Shown here: piece by piece, positions 1 to 10,530 of the stretch | Layout of the letters: each line of letters begins with the position of its first letter | Numbering within the stretch: position 1 is the stretch's first letter | Origin: Cryptomeria japonica | Lineage: Eukaryota; Streptophyta; Pinopsida; Cupressales; Cupressaceae | DNA length: 64,000 nt | Assembly (NCBI RefSeq): GCF_030272615.1 | Contig: NC_081408.1 | Span: 610,953,673-611,017,672, forward strand | Direction of reading: 5' to 3' | Position numbers and translations under genes: made by a program | Notes under the pieces: generated by a model | Databases searched by the model: none | What the model saw: the letters and a program-made list of their open reading frames with translations, nothing else | What the model was told of the DNA's origin: nothing

Positions 1-1140
1 GGGGTTTGAGCGAATCCCAGTGATATCACATTTACGATCAAACTAGGGGATTTGCTCAAACCCCAAAGGGTAGTTCGCTTGAACACTCCCAGTTCATTTG
101 AACCCCCTCCCCCCCAAAAAAAAACAAAATTCCACCCACGAATTTTGTTCATGGGAAAAAGTGGGAACCATTATGTGAGTTCACAAAATGATACTCAAAA
201 CCCTAAAGGTGAAAGCCCTAAAGAATTATAATACTCTTAAGTTTAGCTTAAGCAAAGAGTATAATAGACTAATAATTAAATAAAGAATTATTAGCTAATA
301 AAAGATAACTCTAACACCTCCCCTTGAGATGAACTTAGGGAGTATTTAAAAACAGCTAAGGATTAAAAAAACAAGTAAAAAATATAGGAAAGCAACAATG
401 GGTCCCGACAACTAGGCCTGATGAGGTACCCAAGTACAATAAAATCTATGTAAAGTGAAGAAAATAGAGAAAACCATGTGGGAACAAAACTCCTATCCAA
501 GAAGAGATGAAAGCTCAAGTGAAGGACTAAGAAGCCTCCAAACAAGAGTGTTCTAGAAGATAGGAACAAAAAGAAGAGAATGAAGAACACCACTGAAGCA
601 TGAAATAGTTGCAAACACTATCAAAGAGTGATTGTTGATCTGAAGAACATCCACTGAAAAACAACATATGACCAGGTAGAGAAGACTGCAATCTACATGA
701 GTGCCCTCAAATGACACTACACGAATCAGATGGCAAACAAAGGCAAACAACTAAACTCAAAGATATAGATGGCATGAAACACCAAAGCCTGAAGAGATGA
801 TTAATCAAACCAAGGAAGCATTAGAACAGCTGGACAAACCTCCCCATAATGTTGAAAAGGGAGAGGGACAAGTACATTGAAAATAACAGCCAACAAGAAT
901 TGTAGGACGAAGAACCAAGAACATCGAAGGTGCAAAGAAAGTACATAGTATCATGGAAGGAACACTAAATTGACACACATCATGAGGCTAATATCGTGGA
1001 AGGAACACTCACGTTACAAAGGTAGATGGAAAACAAAGGCAAACATCAACCTCCCCATGACACTTTATAATGTAGTGCATGTACAATAAGACACAAGATG
1101 TGTAAGATCCCAAGTATACAATGCATAGTGGTACTTTTTC
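1..1140. other. Non-coding stretch, no gene recognised
   Basis: I see no supported gene here. An 11 bp inverted repeat (GGGGTTTGAGC at 1-11, complement at 54-64) opens the window. From about 300 to 1080 the strand is rich in A and G, with short repeated phrases such as ATCRTGGAAGGAACACT (twice, near 950 and 995) and AAACAAAGGCAAACA (twice, near 735 and 1033). This may be old retrotransposon sequence, but no protein motif supports that. It may have replaced the ankyrin exons of the PGG fragment that follows. Confidence 0.4.
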
Positions 1141-1190
1141 TCAATGCACTTTATTATTTTAACTAGAATTAAATTTAAAATGAACGGATC

Positions 1191-1868
1191 TTGTTGCAAA
1201 TTATAATATATTTATGTCAACATGATGCTGTCAAGAAAATATTTGATGAGGGCTCAACTTCAAGAACCACCATGGCGTGGAACTCGAATCTCATATCTGT
1301 AAGTGCAGTCCTAATTGCAACGGTTGCTTTCTCAGCTGCTTTCACTCTACCGGGAGGTACCGGCAACCAAGCACAGGGCCCACCAGCGAATATATTGATT
1401 AACACCAATCTCTTCAAGCTTTTTGTGATATTTGACACGTTGGCTTTCTGTTTTTCCATTGCTTCTGCTATCCTCCTTAATTTTGCATGTTTTCGTAGCC
1501 AAGTAGAAGATTGGATCATAACTGAGTTCAGTTTGCGAGCGTTATATATAGCACTGGTATCATTATCATTAACATTTGGTGCAGCAATACATCTGGTTGT
1601 GGCATCAAAGTGTTTGTGGTTGGCTGTGCTTGTGTGGGTTATGGTGTGCCTTCTTCCAATATGCATAAGGGCAATGTCACTATTTGGAAAATTATTCTTG
1701 TTCACTCCACGAGGCCACTATGTATTTTTCTTACTCAAAGGTTTCGGTCTTGCCTGTAGTATGTTATTTCCCCTTATTTGGGTAGTTTCGGTGGTATTCT
1801 ACTTTCCTATTGTTCGCCTTTCATTGAGTTTTTGGCGTCGGATCTTTGGCAGAAGCTCCAAGGAATAA
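1191..1868 (+). pseudogene. PGG-domain membrane protein fragment, copy 1 (ankyrin exons missing)
   Basis: The 225-residue frame holds the C-terminal half of a plant ankyrin-repeat/PGG protein. In such proteins the PGG domain follows the ankyrin repeats and is a multi-spanning membrane module. The signature FTLPGG lies near residue 52, followed by about four hydrophobic helices (FVIFDTLAFCFSIAS, LSLTFGAAIHLVVAS, LWLAVLVWVMVCLLP, LLKGFGLACSMLFPLIWVV). No ankyrin repeats lie upstream, so the start is arbitrary; similarity to the copy at 45230-45975 begins near 1278. Against that copy, a deletion of roughly 70 bases near 1830 changes the frame, so this one stops early at GGAATAA. Similarity continues past the stop to about 2130, so the duplication included 3' flanking DNA. 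Family call is secure; expression is unlikely. Confidence 0.85.
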
Positions 1869-3690
1869 TAGACGAATAAGCTCTTTGGAATTATGTTTTT
1901 GGCGGATACTCTTTAGATATGTATTAAGTCTAGATGCGTAGATAAAATGTATTTCGTGTATTGTATAATTGAGGATTAAAAAGTATGTATCTTCAAAAAA
2001 AAATTATCTAGTAGAAGCTTCGTATATTAAGATTTAGTTTAACTGTTTTTCAATAGTTATTTTGGGATAAAGATTGTATTATTATATGTGTTATTTGGTT
2101 TAGTAAGTCTTTTATAATATGTAATAAATGATGTAATTGAGATATAAGTGAATGCAATTATATTATGTTAATGTTTGTTTGTAATTATCATTTTTATAAA
2201 ATAAATCATTCTTTTCTTTTCTATTCTATTACAATTATTGAAACTTTTGTATATTTGTTTAATTAATGACTATCAAATCAATATTTTCAGTTTATTTCTT
2301 TTTTCATATTCTTTCATCTATTATTAGAGCTAGTTTGATAAAGAGGATGTGATGGGCAAGTGTGATGGGGAGGAAAGGTTAATAGGAGTTGTTCTATGTT
2401 GATTAAAAGAATGATATATACAAGTAAAATAGGGTAATCTCACTATTGTGTGTCTCACTTGTGGGACATAATTTTTTTGAAATCATTTGCCTTTTTACAA
2501 TGATACATCATATTAGTCTTTAATTACATGTAACAAGGTTTGGTTAAAGGGAACAAAATCAAAACTCTTGAATAGAGCTTGTGTACAATTAAATCAAACT
2601 TCTAACATAGTTTCCTTCATAGCTATCGAAGTATTAAAAAAAATAGCTTCACCTTTTCAATTAAATGAAGTCATATAGAAATACTATGTTATAAATATAT
2701 AGCCTTAATCTTAACTTAAAAAGAAAAAAATAATATGCATTATGCTTTCTTTAATGTTGTGTATTTTTACGCCGAGAGGCGTTCTATACAATGTCAGCAC
2801 ATCTGTGAAAGAAAAAAGAAATGGTTGATATTCTCGACAGTTACATATGTGAAATGGAGAATGCCAAACAAGAGTTACAACTCACAATTAATATTTTAAA
2901 ATTTTAAGATTAAAACGATTGCTGAAGTAACACAATGTAACTGATGATTGAGATATTCATGGTCATTCTATAACCGATGAAGTCCAAACGATTGGACATT
3001 CTATAACGATGAAGTTGAAAAAATTGAATGTTATAATAGCTACATATATAGCTTTTTAAGGAGTCCTTCCACGATAACCATTTCAATTCTTATGCATCAT
3101 TTCTAATAAACAACTAATCAAATTCATGATTGTAATTTTGTATTTTGATGTAAAAAAAATCATTCCATCTTAGCTCCATGCTCTGCTCATCGATTGGAAG
3201 GAACATCTTTCACATTTCAGAGCTAGCAGTGAAGGAGAATTTGCCACAATGTTTCATGTGCATTTTGTGTTCGACATCTCTGGTTTGTATTCTCTGCAGT
3301 CTTCATCTTCATTCACATGCTTGACAACTGAGTTCTTGCCATTTGGATTTTGATTTATTTTGTGGTGCTTGTGCAAGAAATATCACTTTGTTCATTCTTG
3401 GTATCTCTGTAAGTTGTTGTGAAACTTTAGGTTCTAGGGTTTTTTTTTCCTCCCATTTTAAGTCCACCAATTCAGATCATTAATCCTTGTTATTGATTAT
3501 TTGTTGGTAGTAGGATTACATTCAACGAATCAGTTTTCTTGGTTTTCGTATGTTTCTAAGCTTTTGAATTGCTTGATGTTTGCATGGAATGGCCTGCCAT
3601 TTGTATCACCTAACAATATCCTCGTTAATACAATCAATCGATCCAAATTAGTTATCTAATTGTGCTAGGTTGTTATCTTTCTGTTCTTTA
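1869..3690. other. AT-rich intergenic sequence
   Basis: The first 260 bases are the 3' flank shared with the PGG copy at 45.2-46.2 kb. The rest shows no coding signal. CCGAGAGGCGT at 2772-2782, followed by a CTATACA end, resembles the last bases of the chromovirus LTR at 39021-39040 and could be a remnant LTR end; the match is short. The stretch 3180-3480 is less AT-rich and mixed in composition, like a plant leader or promoter, but no reading frame follows. Confidence 0.35.
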
Positions 3691-3765
3691 TCCCAGACAA
3701 GAAATGCAGGATAAGTTTTCTTTCTATTCTTTATCCTAGACAAGAAATGCAGGGTAAGTTTTCAT
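3678..3765. repeat. Tandem duplication, about 42 bp unit
   Basis: Two adjacent copies of a unit containing TTCTTTATCCYAGACAAGAA ATGCAGGRTAAGTTTTC. No function is evident. Confidence 0.7.
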
Positions 3766-4067
3766 TAAGCTTAGCTAAAAAAGCTCCCATTTTTGCTTGG
3801 GCAGGGGGAATGCTAGACCTACTAATCCAAATCGCATTTGTCTGAAAGTTTGGAAAGCCTTTTGAACGAATCCATTTTCTACAAATCTTGCAACTTTTTT
3901 GCATTCAATGAGATGACATTCTAGCCTTTGTTATGTCTATGATTCCACATCTTGCATGCATATCTACCTGCACATTTATAACTATAATATCTGATGAAAA
4001 TCTTTTCTTATCATTATGCTTCAATGAATCTCCATGCCTCATTTTCGCACAGGTAGGGAGAACGCTG

Positions 4068-4152
4068 CAAAAGAATTTGGCTTTATATCAGCCATTTGAA
4101 TTTGTCTACAAAAGAATTTGGCTTTATACTAGCCAATTGAATTTGTCTATTA
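4068..4152. repeat. Tandem duplication, about 43 bp unit
   Basis: Two adjacent copies of AAAAGAATTTGGCTTTATA followed by a GCCAWTTGAATTTGTCTA tail. The short frame across it (3933-4178) has no protein similarity that I recognise. Confidence 0.7.
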
Positions 4153-4189
4153 GAATGGTTAGTTTCAATTTGATATAAACAATTTTTTA

Positions 4190-5750
4190 TTTGCATATAA
4201 TTATAAAACATGACTTAAGTATTTTTGGTAAGTAGAATATTTTTTTTTTGTCAATTATTTTTTCTCTATAAAAGTTAAGAATAGGAATTATAAAAATATA
4301 AACAATATTTTGACAAGAAAAGGAAGGAAAGAATTTTAATTTCAATTTAGAAATATCAAAAAAAAATTTCTATGTTTCTAAATCTTAAACATAAAAAATA
4401 CAATGTTTCTAAATTTGTTAAATAAAAGTCCATGAATATTTTCAAACAAGATTTTTTATTTTGGGAATATGTATCAATAGAAAATATTCAAAGCTATAAT
4501 ACATTGAAATAGAAGTTACCAAATATAGGAAACATTTAAATCTACAATTAAAAATGCAACTTTCTATTTTCTATGAGTTGTTTCCTTCTACAAACATAAA
4601 CATGCTATTCAGGAATTGTTTTCATCTTCAAATGGTGTCTTACAAGAAAGTTTCTTTATTTATCGTGCCTTTTACTTAACAGTTATAAATGATTTTTAAA
4701 ATAGTATAGCTCAATTGATTGACACCAATGCTTTGATTAAAAAGCAAATAAAGAATCTTAATTTTCAATTTAGAAAAATTAAAAATAAATTTTATGCTTG
4801 AAAATTTCAAACATAAAATATATTGTTTCTAAGTTTAAAAAATCATGTAGATATATAATGTTTCTAAATTCAAAAAATCAAAATTGCATGTATGCACAAA
4901 TATTTCAAAAATAATATATAATTTTTTATTTCCAATTTAGTCAAATCAAAAAATATTTATATATTTTTATTAAAAATAAAATAAATTATTTCTAAATTTA
5001 AAAAAATCAAAATTGCATATACAAATTATATATAATTTTTCATATAAATGTAATTTTTTCTATTGATATTTTATTTATCTCTTAGTTAATTTTATATTAT
5101 TTTATTATATATTAATAAAGTTTAAAATTTATTTGTATTTGTATTCCAAAAATTAAAACAAAATTAATTGTTTTAACTTACATTTTATAATTATATTTTT
5201 TATGCCACAAGACATTTAGCACATGGTTGTGTTAACATAGTATTTATACAATATATAAGTTGTATACATTATTAAATGAAATGGAAGCCTCAAATGAAAC
5301 CAAATTCAACTTTAAAATTAACTATAAATGCAAAAAAATTGAAGTAGTATACCTAATTGAATTTGAATCCAACTCAAACTAGCATACTAATGCTAAATCA
5401 TAAGAAAACCTAATAAAATTAATTACCATTTATAATATAAAGGTCATCAATTTCATTAATTAAGCTAGGATTTCCTTTTGTAGGGTTGAACTAAAACCTC
5501 AATGATGTGCCACAAATAAAATTCCAAAAGAAACGCTTTCCATAATAGTAAACTAAAACCTAAATAGGGTTAGAGTTAATGTTAGGAGGTTAGGATAATT
5601 TATGATATGTTAAAGACAACCTTGAATCAAAATAATAAGACCAAATTGTGTAAATCCTAAAGCTTATTATTCGATGCAAATCAATTTAAAATTAATTTAT
5701 CATATGTTAAATATAACCTTGGAACAAAATAATAAGACCAAATCATGTAA
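4190..5750. other. AT-rich intergenic sequence
   Basis: Very AT-rich, with many short A and T runs and recurring phrases of the type TTTCTAAATTYAAAAAATCA. No gene, RNA or element boundary could be supported. Confidence 0.4.
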
Positions 5751-5764
5751 AGCTTAACCAAAAT

Positions 5765-5880
5765 CCTACCCCTAACACTAAACCCTAACCCTAACCAAAA
5801 ACCTGACCCTAGCCATAATATTAAACCATAACCTTAACCTTTACTTAACGATAACCCTAAACCATAACCATTAGGGTATG
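5765..5880. repeat. Degenerate telomere-like CCCTAA-type repeats
   Basis: Imperfect runs of CCCTAAACCCTAACCCTAAC type, mixed with variants (CCTGACCC, CCATAACC). The plant telomere unit read on this strand is CCCTAAA. Only a few units match exactly, so this may be a chance low-complexity tract or a decayed interstitial telomeric repeat. Confidence 0.45.
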
Positions 5881-5935
5881 TGCAAGCTAATGAGTCACAA
5901 ATTCATGGAAGTTTGCACGTTGGAAAACGCACTCC

Positions 5936-6190
5936 TCAAAACGGACCCCTGTTTTCAAAAAATGAGGGCCCGTTCTAAAAAAAGGGGGATCCGTTAATGG
6001 TTCAGGCTACTGAGCCGAAAGGTGATGGGGGGCCGAAGCTAAATAAAATAGGCCCCCATTTTGTTACAAAATGGCCCCCTGTTTCTAAAAAAAATGGGGG
6101 CCCGTTTGTAAATAATGGGGGCCCGTTTGTAAATAACGGGGGCCCGTTTTTAAAAAATGGGCCCCCGTTTTCAAATTGTATTTTTACCCT
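5936..6190. repeat. GGGGGCCCGTTT repeat array, left cluster
   Basis: At least nine short G-run/C-run blocks around GGGGGCCCGTTT. Three copies of GGGGGCCCGTTTGTAAATAA type start at 6096, 6117 and 6138, an exact 21 bp period, and an inverted copy GGGCCCCCGTTT follows at 6159. A matching cluster lies at 31598-31702 and a diverged one at 49010-49240. I read these as subterminal repeats of transposon C. The paired sense and antisense frames here (5997-6233, 6002-6220) are artefacts of the repeat. Confidence 0.75.
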
Positions 6191-6565
6191 TTTTTTGGGT
6201 GAATTTTTCATTTTCACCATGATTGTGAATTGACAAGAGGAGATAAAAAATGGGCCCCCATGCTATGGTTTCCATTTCAAGCTTCCACCACTATCCCAGG
6301 TACACATTCAGTCATCTATTTTCACATTTCATAATTTTTTTGTATATTTTTCTTTTTTTTTTGTGTATTATTTAGTTTTTTTGTATTATTTTAGTTTTTT
6401 TTTAAAAGTAGCCTATAAATAAATTATTTTTTATATTTGTAAATTCTTGATTTTGATCTAAAATATTCTTCAACAGTTAACCCTAAACTCTAATCAACAA
6501 ATTTAGAAATCAAAACCAACCCTAGATAATTAACAAAAAAAAATATCAAATTAGATATCTCAGAA

Positions 6566-6785
6566 ACATCATAACGAAAATGAAATCGAAACAAAAATGA
6601 AAACAAAATTGAAACAAAAACAAAATTAAAAACGAAATCGAAACAAAAACAAAAATGAAAACGAAATCGAAACAAAAACAAAAACAAAAACAAAAATGAA
6701 AACGAAATCGAAACAAAAAAAAAATGAAAATGAAATGGAAACAAAAAACAAAAATGTTCGAAAAGGAAATCAAAATAAAACCGAA
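6566..6785. repeat. A-rich simple repeat of six-base steps
   Basis: Interleaved AAACGAAATCGAAACAAAA and ATGAAA units with no C-rich or T-rich interruption. The minus-strand frames across it are rich in F, R and S only because of this composition. Confidence 0.85.
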
Positions 6786-6904
6786 CATATGTACCTAAAT
6801 TGTTCTTAATCCTCATTAGGCAGTACAAAAGTTACCACTAAATTAGTATAACCTTAAAAGTAATTAACATTACTCTTCAAATTTTAGATATCAAAGTTTA
6901 GGCT

Positions 6905-7117
6905 TAGGTTTATGCCATGTCATGGCGTAAAGGTCCTATTATGGTCCTATTATGTCATGTGATGGTATAAAAGGATCAATTATGGAGACATTATGTCATG
7001 TCATGGCATAATAGGACACATTATGCCATGATGGCATAATATGTCCTATTATGTCATGGCATTGCATAATGGGTTCATAGTTGGTCCTATTATATCATGT
7101 CATGGCATAATAGGACC
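6905..7117. repeat. Palindromic GGCATAATAGGACC array, left part
   Basis: Repeated units of GGTCCTATTATGCCATG and their complement CATGGCATAATAGGACC, which pair head to head as short hairpins. The array breaks off at the left end of element A and resumes at 23233, so it was one block before the retrotransposon entered. Confidence 0.8.
7113..7117. repeat. Target site duplication GGACC, left copy of element A
   Basis: GGACC directly before the left LTR matches GGACC directly after the right LTR (23233-23237). A 5 bp duplication is the normal product of Ty3/gypsy integrase. Confidence 0.93.
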
Positions 7118-7884
7118 TGTATATGGTGAAAATGGATAACAATAATAACAATATTGAAAGGCTAAATGAATTCAACCACAAAACCCTAGCCTAACAATCA
7201 ACAAAGATCCACCATAACATATGAAGATTACCTAAGACAATGCAAATCACATGAAATCACAAAGATTATACCATCACATGTCCAATAGGGTTTTGATCTC
7301 CATTCTTCCTATCTCCATTGATCTTGCTTGATATATTTGCTCTCAAATTTTTATATGCACAAGAGCTCAACAAAGAACGGAATGTGGTTGCAAGTAGGAT
7401 TGTAGTGTAGTCAATTGATCAAGTTGTTAGGGTTTGATAATGAAGAAGGCATCTCCTTAAATAGAAGACACAATATGAAATGGAGGGATAAGATTGAGAG
7501 GTGTAAAAAGAGAGGTCGGCTAGGATTAGAGGGTACGTAAAAGAAATACCAAAATAATGAAAGAGGTAGGAAGTGTAGGAATTAAGAGATGAATGACATG
7601 TGTCATGGGTAGAAAAGGTTAATGAATTAATTAAATAAATAAAGATTTATTTAATAAATAGAAGAAGTAGGATCAATTAAATAAATAAAAATATTTATTT
7701 AATTTAGGAAAGGGATAATTTAAATAAATAAATGTATTTATTTAAATGAGAAATAAGGCTAGAAGAGGATAAATGAATTAATTAAATAAATAAAGATTTA
7801 TTTAATTAATCGAAGAATTAGGTTTATATAATTAAATAAATAAAATATTTATTTAATTAGACTGGACAATTTTGGGTGTCTACA
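7118..7884 (-). repeat. Element A 3' LTR (767 bp)
   Basis: Begins TGTATATGGTGAAAATGG and ends GGTGTCTACA on the plus strand. Aligned by eye to 22481-23232 it differs by six substitutions and by a 15 bp segment near 7303 present only here. Its half nearest the end holds five or six AT-rich palindromes of the form TTAAATAAATAA-spacer-TTTATTTAAT. Confidence 0.95.
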
Positions 7885-7900
7885 TTTTGCCCCTCTTTGA
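7885..7900 (-). promoter_or_regulatory. Element A polypurine tract
   Basis: On the minus strand TCAAAGAGGGGCAAAA abuts the 3' LTR. This is the expected plus-strand DNA primer for a Ty3/gypsy element, with a single C interrupting the purines. Confidence 0.8.
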
Positions 7901-8130
7901 GACAATGCGGCTTGTCGTGTTATTTCAAAGAAGATAATATGAATTGATACAAAGTTGCCCCAGTATGGGAATGATATGCCCCCTTGAGAGATTGGATGAT
8001 TTTGTCTGAAAAGATTGCAGACAATCTCTCGATAAGAAAGAAAGGCTAGAATGGATTGACCGAATAAAGTGACAAAGTAACGGGATAAAGAAGACTGACT
8101 CGAGAAACGAAGGCCAAGGCTAGGGTAGGC

Positions 8131-8140
8131 TATAAGATAG
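8131..8140 (+). promoter_or_regulatory. Putative TATA box of the antisense PMD gene
   Basis: TATAAGATAG lies about 100 bases upstream of the PMD start codon at 8230, leaving room for a short leader of about 65-70 bases. It is inside element A, downstream of the LTR as read on this strand, so the PMD gene may have its own promoter. Inference from position and motif only. Confidence 0.4.
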
Positions 8141-8394
8141 ACCACGGGCAAAAGACATCCTCATTGTCATCTACACCCTCACGAGATCACAGTGCAGAGT
8201 GAGCAAAAGAGCAGCAGTAGTCAGCAGCGATGGCTTTCGTACACAGATTCGACCGCATTCACCGATTTCATAGACCAGTAGAGGCAGGAGAGCCGGTAAG
8301 TACCACCAAACCTCCTCGTACTTTGACGCATTTGCTTTTGTCATTAATGCATGCCAAATAGAGCAATAAATGTGCTTAGAAGTAGGGTGCAAAA

Positions 8395-8665
8395 AATGCA
8401 AAAACTGGGAAACCACGTCTGCGTCGGTGTCAGGCGTGTCTGTGTCCAACAGGCGCATCTGTGTTGGTGCCAGGCACATCTATGTCTGGAACCGCATTTG
8501 TGCAAAATGCGGGCGCATCTACGTTCTCCAAGGGCGTTTATGTTGCAAAGTCGTGTTTGTGGACAATGTAGGCACGTTTATGCCAAAAAGGCACGCCTGT
8601 GTTGTTTAGGCATGCTTGTGCAGTCAATAGGCGCGTTTGTTAGTTAGAAACGCATTTATGTATGA
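8395..8665. repeat. Motif array I: about 13 GCGCRTYTGTGT units, about 20-21 bp apart
   Basis: Inside the PMD intron. Units such as GCGTGTCTGTGTCC, GCGCATCTGTGTTGG, GCACATCTATGTCTGG and GCACGCCTGTGTTG follow each other every 20-21 bases. The complement (ACACAGATGCGC) matches the units of arrays II and III in the leader of the same element. The frames 8351-8647 and 8370-8609, with their seven-residue rhythm, are by-products. Confidence 0.8.
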
Positions 8666-8789
8666 AAAATGCAAGGTTTTGCCTTCTAGGTCAAATCGGC
8701 AGTTCTGTGATGAACATACGCTGTCGATTGGATAAGCTGCTGAGAGGATACACTCAAGCAGGTCCTCTAGGAAGACTAGGATAGATCAA

Positions 8790-9065
8790 GGCACTTTGTG
8801 ATGAACAGGGAGCACCAAGATAGAGTACTTTGTGATGAACAGGGAGTACACAAAGTATGAGCAACACTTTGTGATGAACAAGGAGTGCAAATCTGAGTAA
8901 CACTTTGTGATGAACAGGGAGTGTCACACACGTAGTACTTTGTGATGAACAGGGAGCACTACTAGGATAGATAGCAACACTTTGTGATGAACAGTGAGTG
9001 TCACTAAGATAGATAACCATATGCATTTAGATAGCGAGTAGCATTTTGTGATGAATAGTGAATGC
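8790..9065. repeat. Seven-copy CACTTTGTGATGAACAGG repeat in the PMD intron
   Basis: Copies start near 8792, 8827, 8865, 8901, 8936, 8978 and 9041, each CACTTTGTGATGAACAGGG or a close variant followed by AGT or AGC; spacing is 35-42 bases, with a longer last gap. The array ends about 35 bases before the splice acceptor. Confidence 0.85.
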
Positions 9066-10427
9066 CACGATGACTGACATGATTGATTTGTTTGACTGCA
9101 GGAGTATTTGCCTATGTTAGAGTCACGGGAGAGATTCTCGTCGACACAGAGGTTGCGATCGGAGTTGTCATTTCAGGATAGAGCTGCCATCGAAGAGATG
9201 GGATTGAGACACGTGCTGTATGTGCCTGAGTTTCGGGCAAACATGGGTTTGCTGACTGCGCTGGCCGAGAGATGGCATTCAGAGACTTGCACATTTCATT
9301 TGCCGATGGGTGAGATGACAGTCACCCTGGAGGATGTTTATAGGATTCTACACATACCGATTGATGGAGATCTGATTCCATACGATCGCGACAGAGACAG
9401 AGAGGCTTTGAGACGGGTGTTTAAGGATCCCGGCCTAGAGATGAGAGCAGGACATGTGGCATGGGACACCATGACCGCGACAGGGTTAGCTTTGCCAGCT
9501 GTGATCGAAGGAGCTATCAGTGGGTTCCTGTGTCCGGACAGGGCGACACAGGGGTTGGCAGTGGGCTGGGGAGGAGCATTGGAGACATTGGTGACGTAGC
9601 ACACCAGATATGTGTGGGGTCCATGTGTGTTGGCCCACCTATATTATGAGCTTCACCAGTTTGTATACCATGGATCAGTGGGATTGGGCTGTGGAGTGAC
9701 ACTATTGCAGGTTTGGGCGTACGAGCATCTGCCTATCACGCGGCCGATACATTTCAGAGGGAGGGGTCATGGACAAATTTTTGTTCATCTGTATGACATG
9801 ATCACTTCGCAGCTGCGGATTGGCAGGTTAGAGCATTGACGGCGAGTGATAGATGATATTGACGTAGTCATCTGGAGGCCGTATCTGGGATGCGAGGAGT
9901 GGGAGGATGACGCAGTGGAGCTGCCTTACACCTTCCGGAGCAGGTATCTGATTGGGCGGACGCCCTATATACTGGAGAGACAGCTAGTGGATAGAGTATG
10001 CAGGTAGTATGGCAGGATCCAGAGGATGCCACGAGGCTCGGGTATGTATGCCCGTACAGTGAGGGATCAGGTGCAGTTCGGGCCTTTATTGTCATATGAT
10101 CAGGCATTGACATAGCTAGCAGAGATGGTGCCCCTACCCTGGGATATGTGGCTAGAGATCGAGGACGATGGGATGGATGCAGAGTATTCAGCATATTGGG
10201 CCGAGCATCCATTCCCTCGATTGACAGATCCAGGAGAGCTACTGGAGGGAGATGGAGGAGGAGATGATGATGATGATGGTGGGGGTGATGGGGGCCGAGG
10301 CCGACGGAGGCGGAGGGGAGTAGTTGGGGAGAGAATGGTGGCACCTCAGAGGGAGGGTGGACAGGAGGGACAGGCCCAGGTGGTGAGGGGTCGCGGTGGA
10401 TTGCCCCTGCAGGTACCAGCAGCACAG

Positions 10428-10530
10428 GGTCCTAGAGCACAGGGACAGAGACACGGACAGGTGCAGGGATAGGTGTAGGGATGGAGACAAGTACAGGGAT
10501 AGGCACAGGGGCAGGCACCTGCAGAGGGAG
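10428..10530. repeat. CAGGGA-type minisatellite in PMD exon 2
   Basis: Six-base units of CAGGGA and variants (CACGGA, TAGGGA, CAGGGG) encode Q-G steps. Three of the eight in-frame stops of the gene lie here as TAG units among CAG units. Confidence 0.75.

Noticed and set aside
1217-1705. 162-residue minus-strand frame
   Set aside because: Shadow of the PGG gene; the same shadow appears at 45219-45503 opposite the other copy.
2772-2790. Possible second chromovirus LTR end (CCGAGAGGCGT)
   Set aside because: Only 11 matching bases; no LTR body was recognised around it.
5997-6233. Overlapping frames on both strands rich in NNGGPFV
   Set aside because: Created by the GGGGGCCCGTTT repeats.
6490-6828. 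Phenylalanine-rich minus-strand frames resembling membrane segments
   Set aside because: Low-complexity A-rich tract read in reverse.
8351-8647. 98-residue and 79-residue frames in the PMD intron
   Set aside because: Periodic by-product of the 20-21 bp motif array; no start context or protein family.
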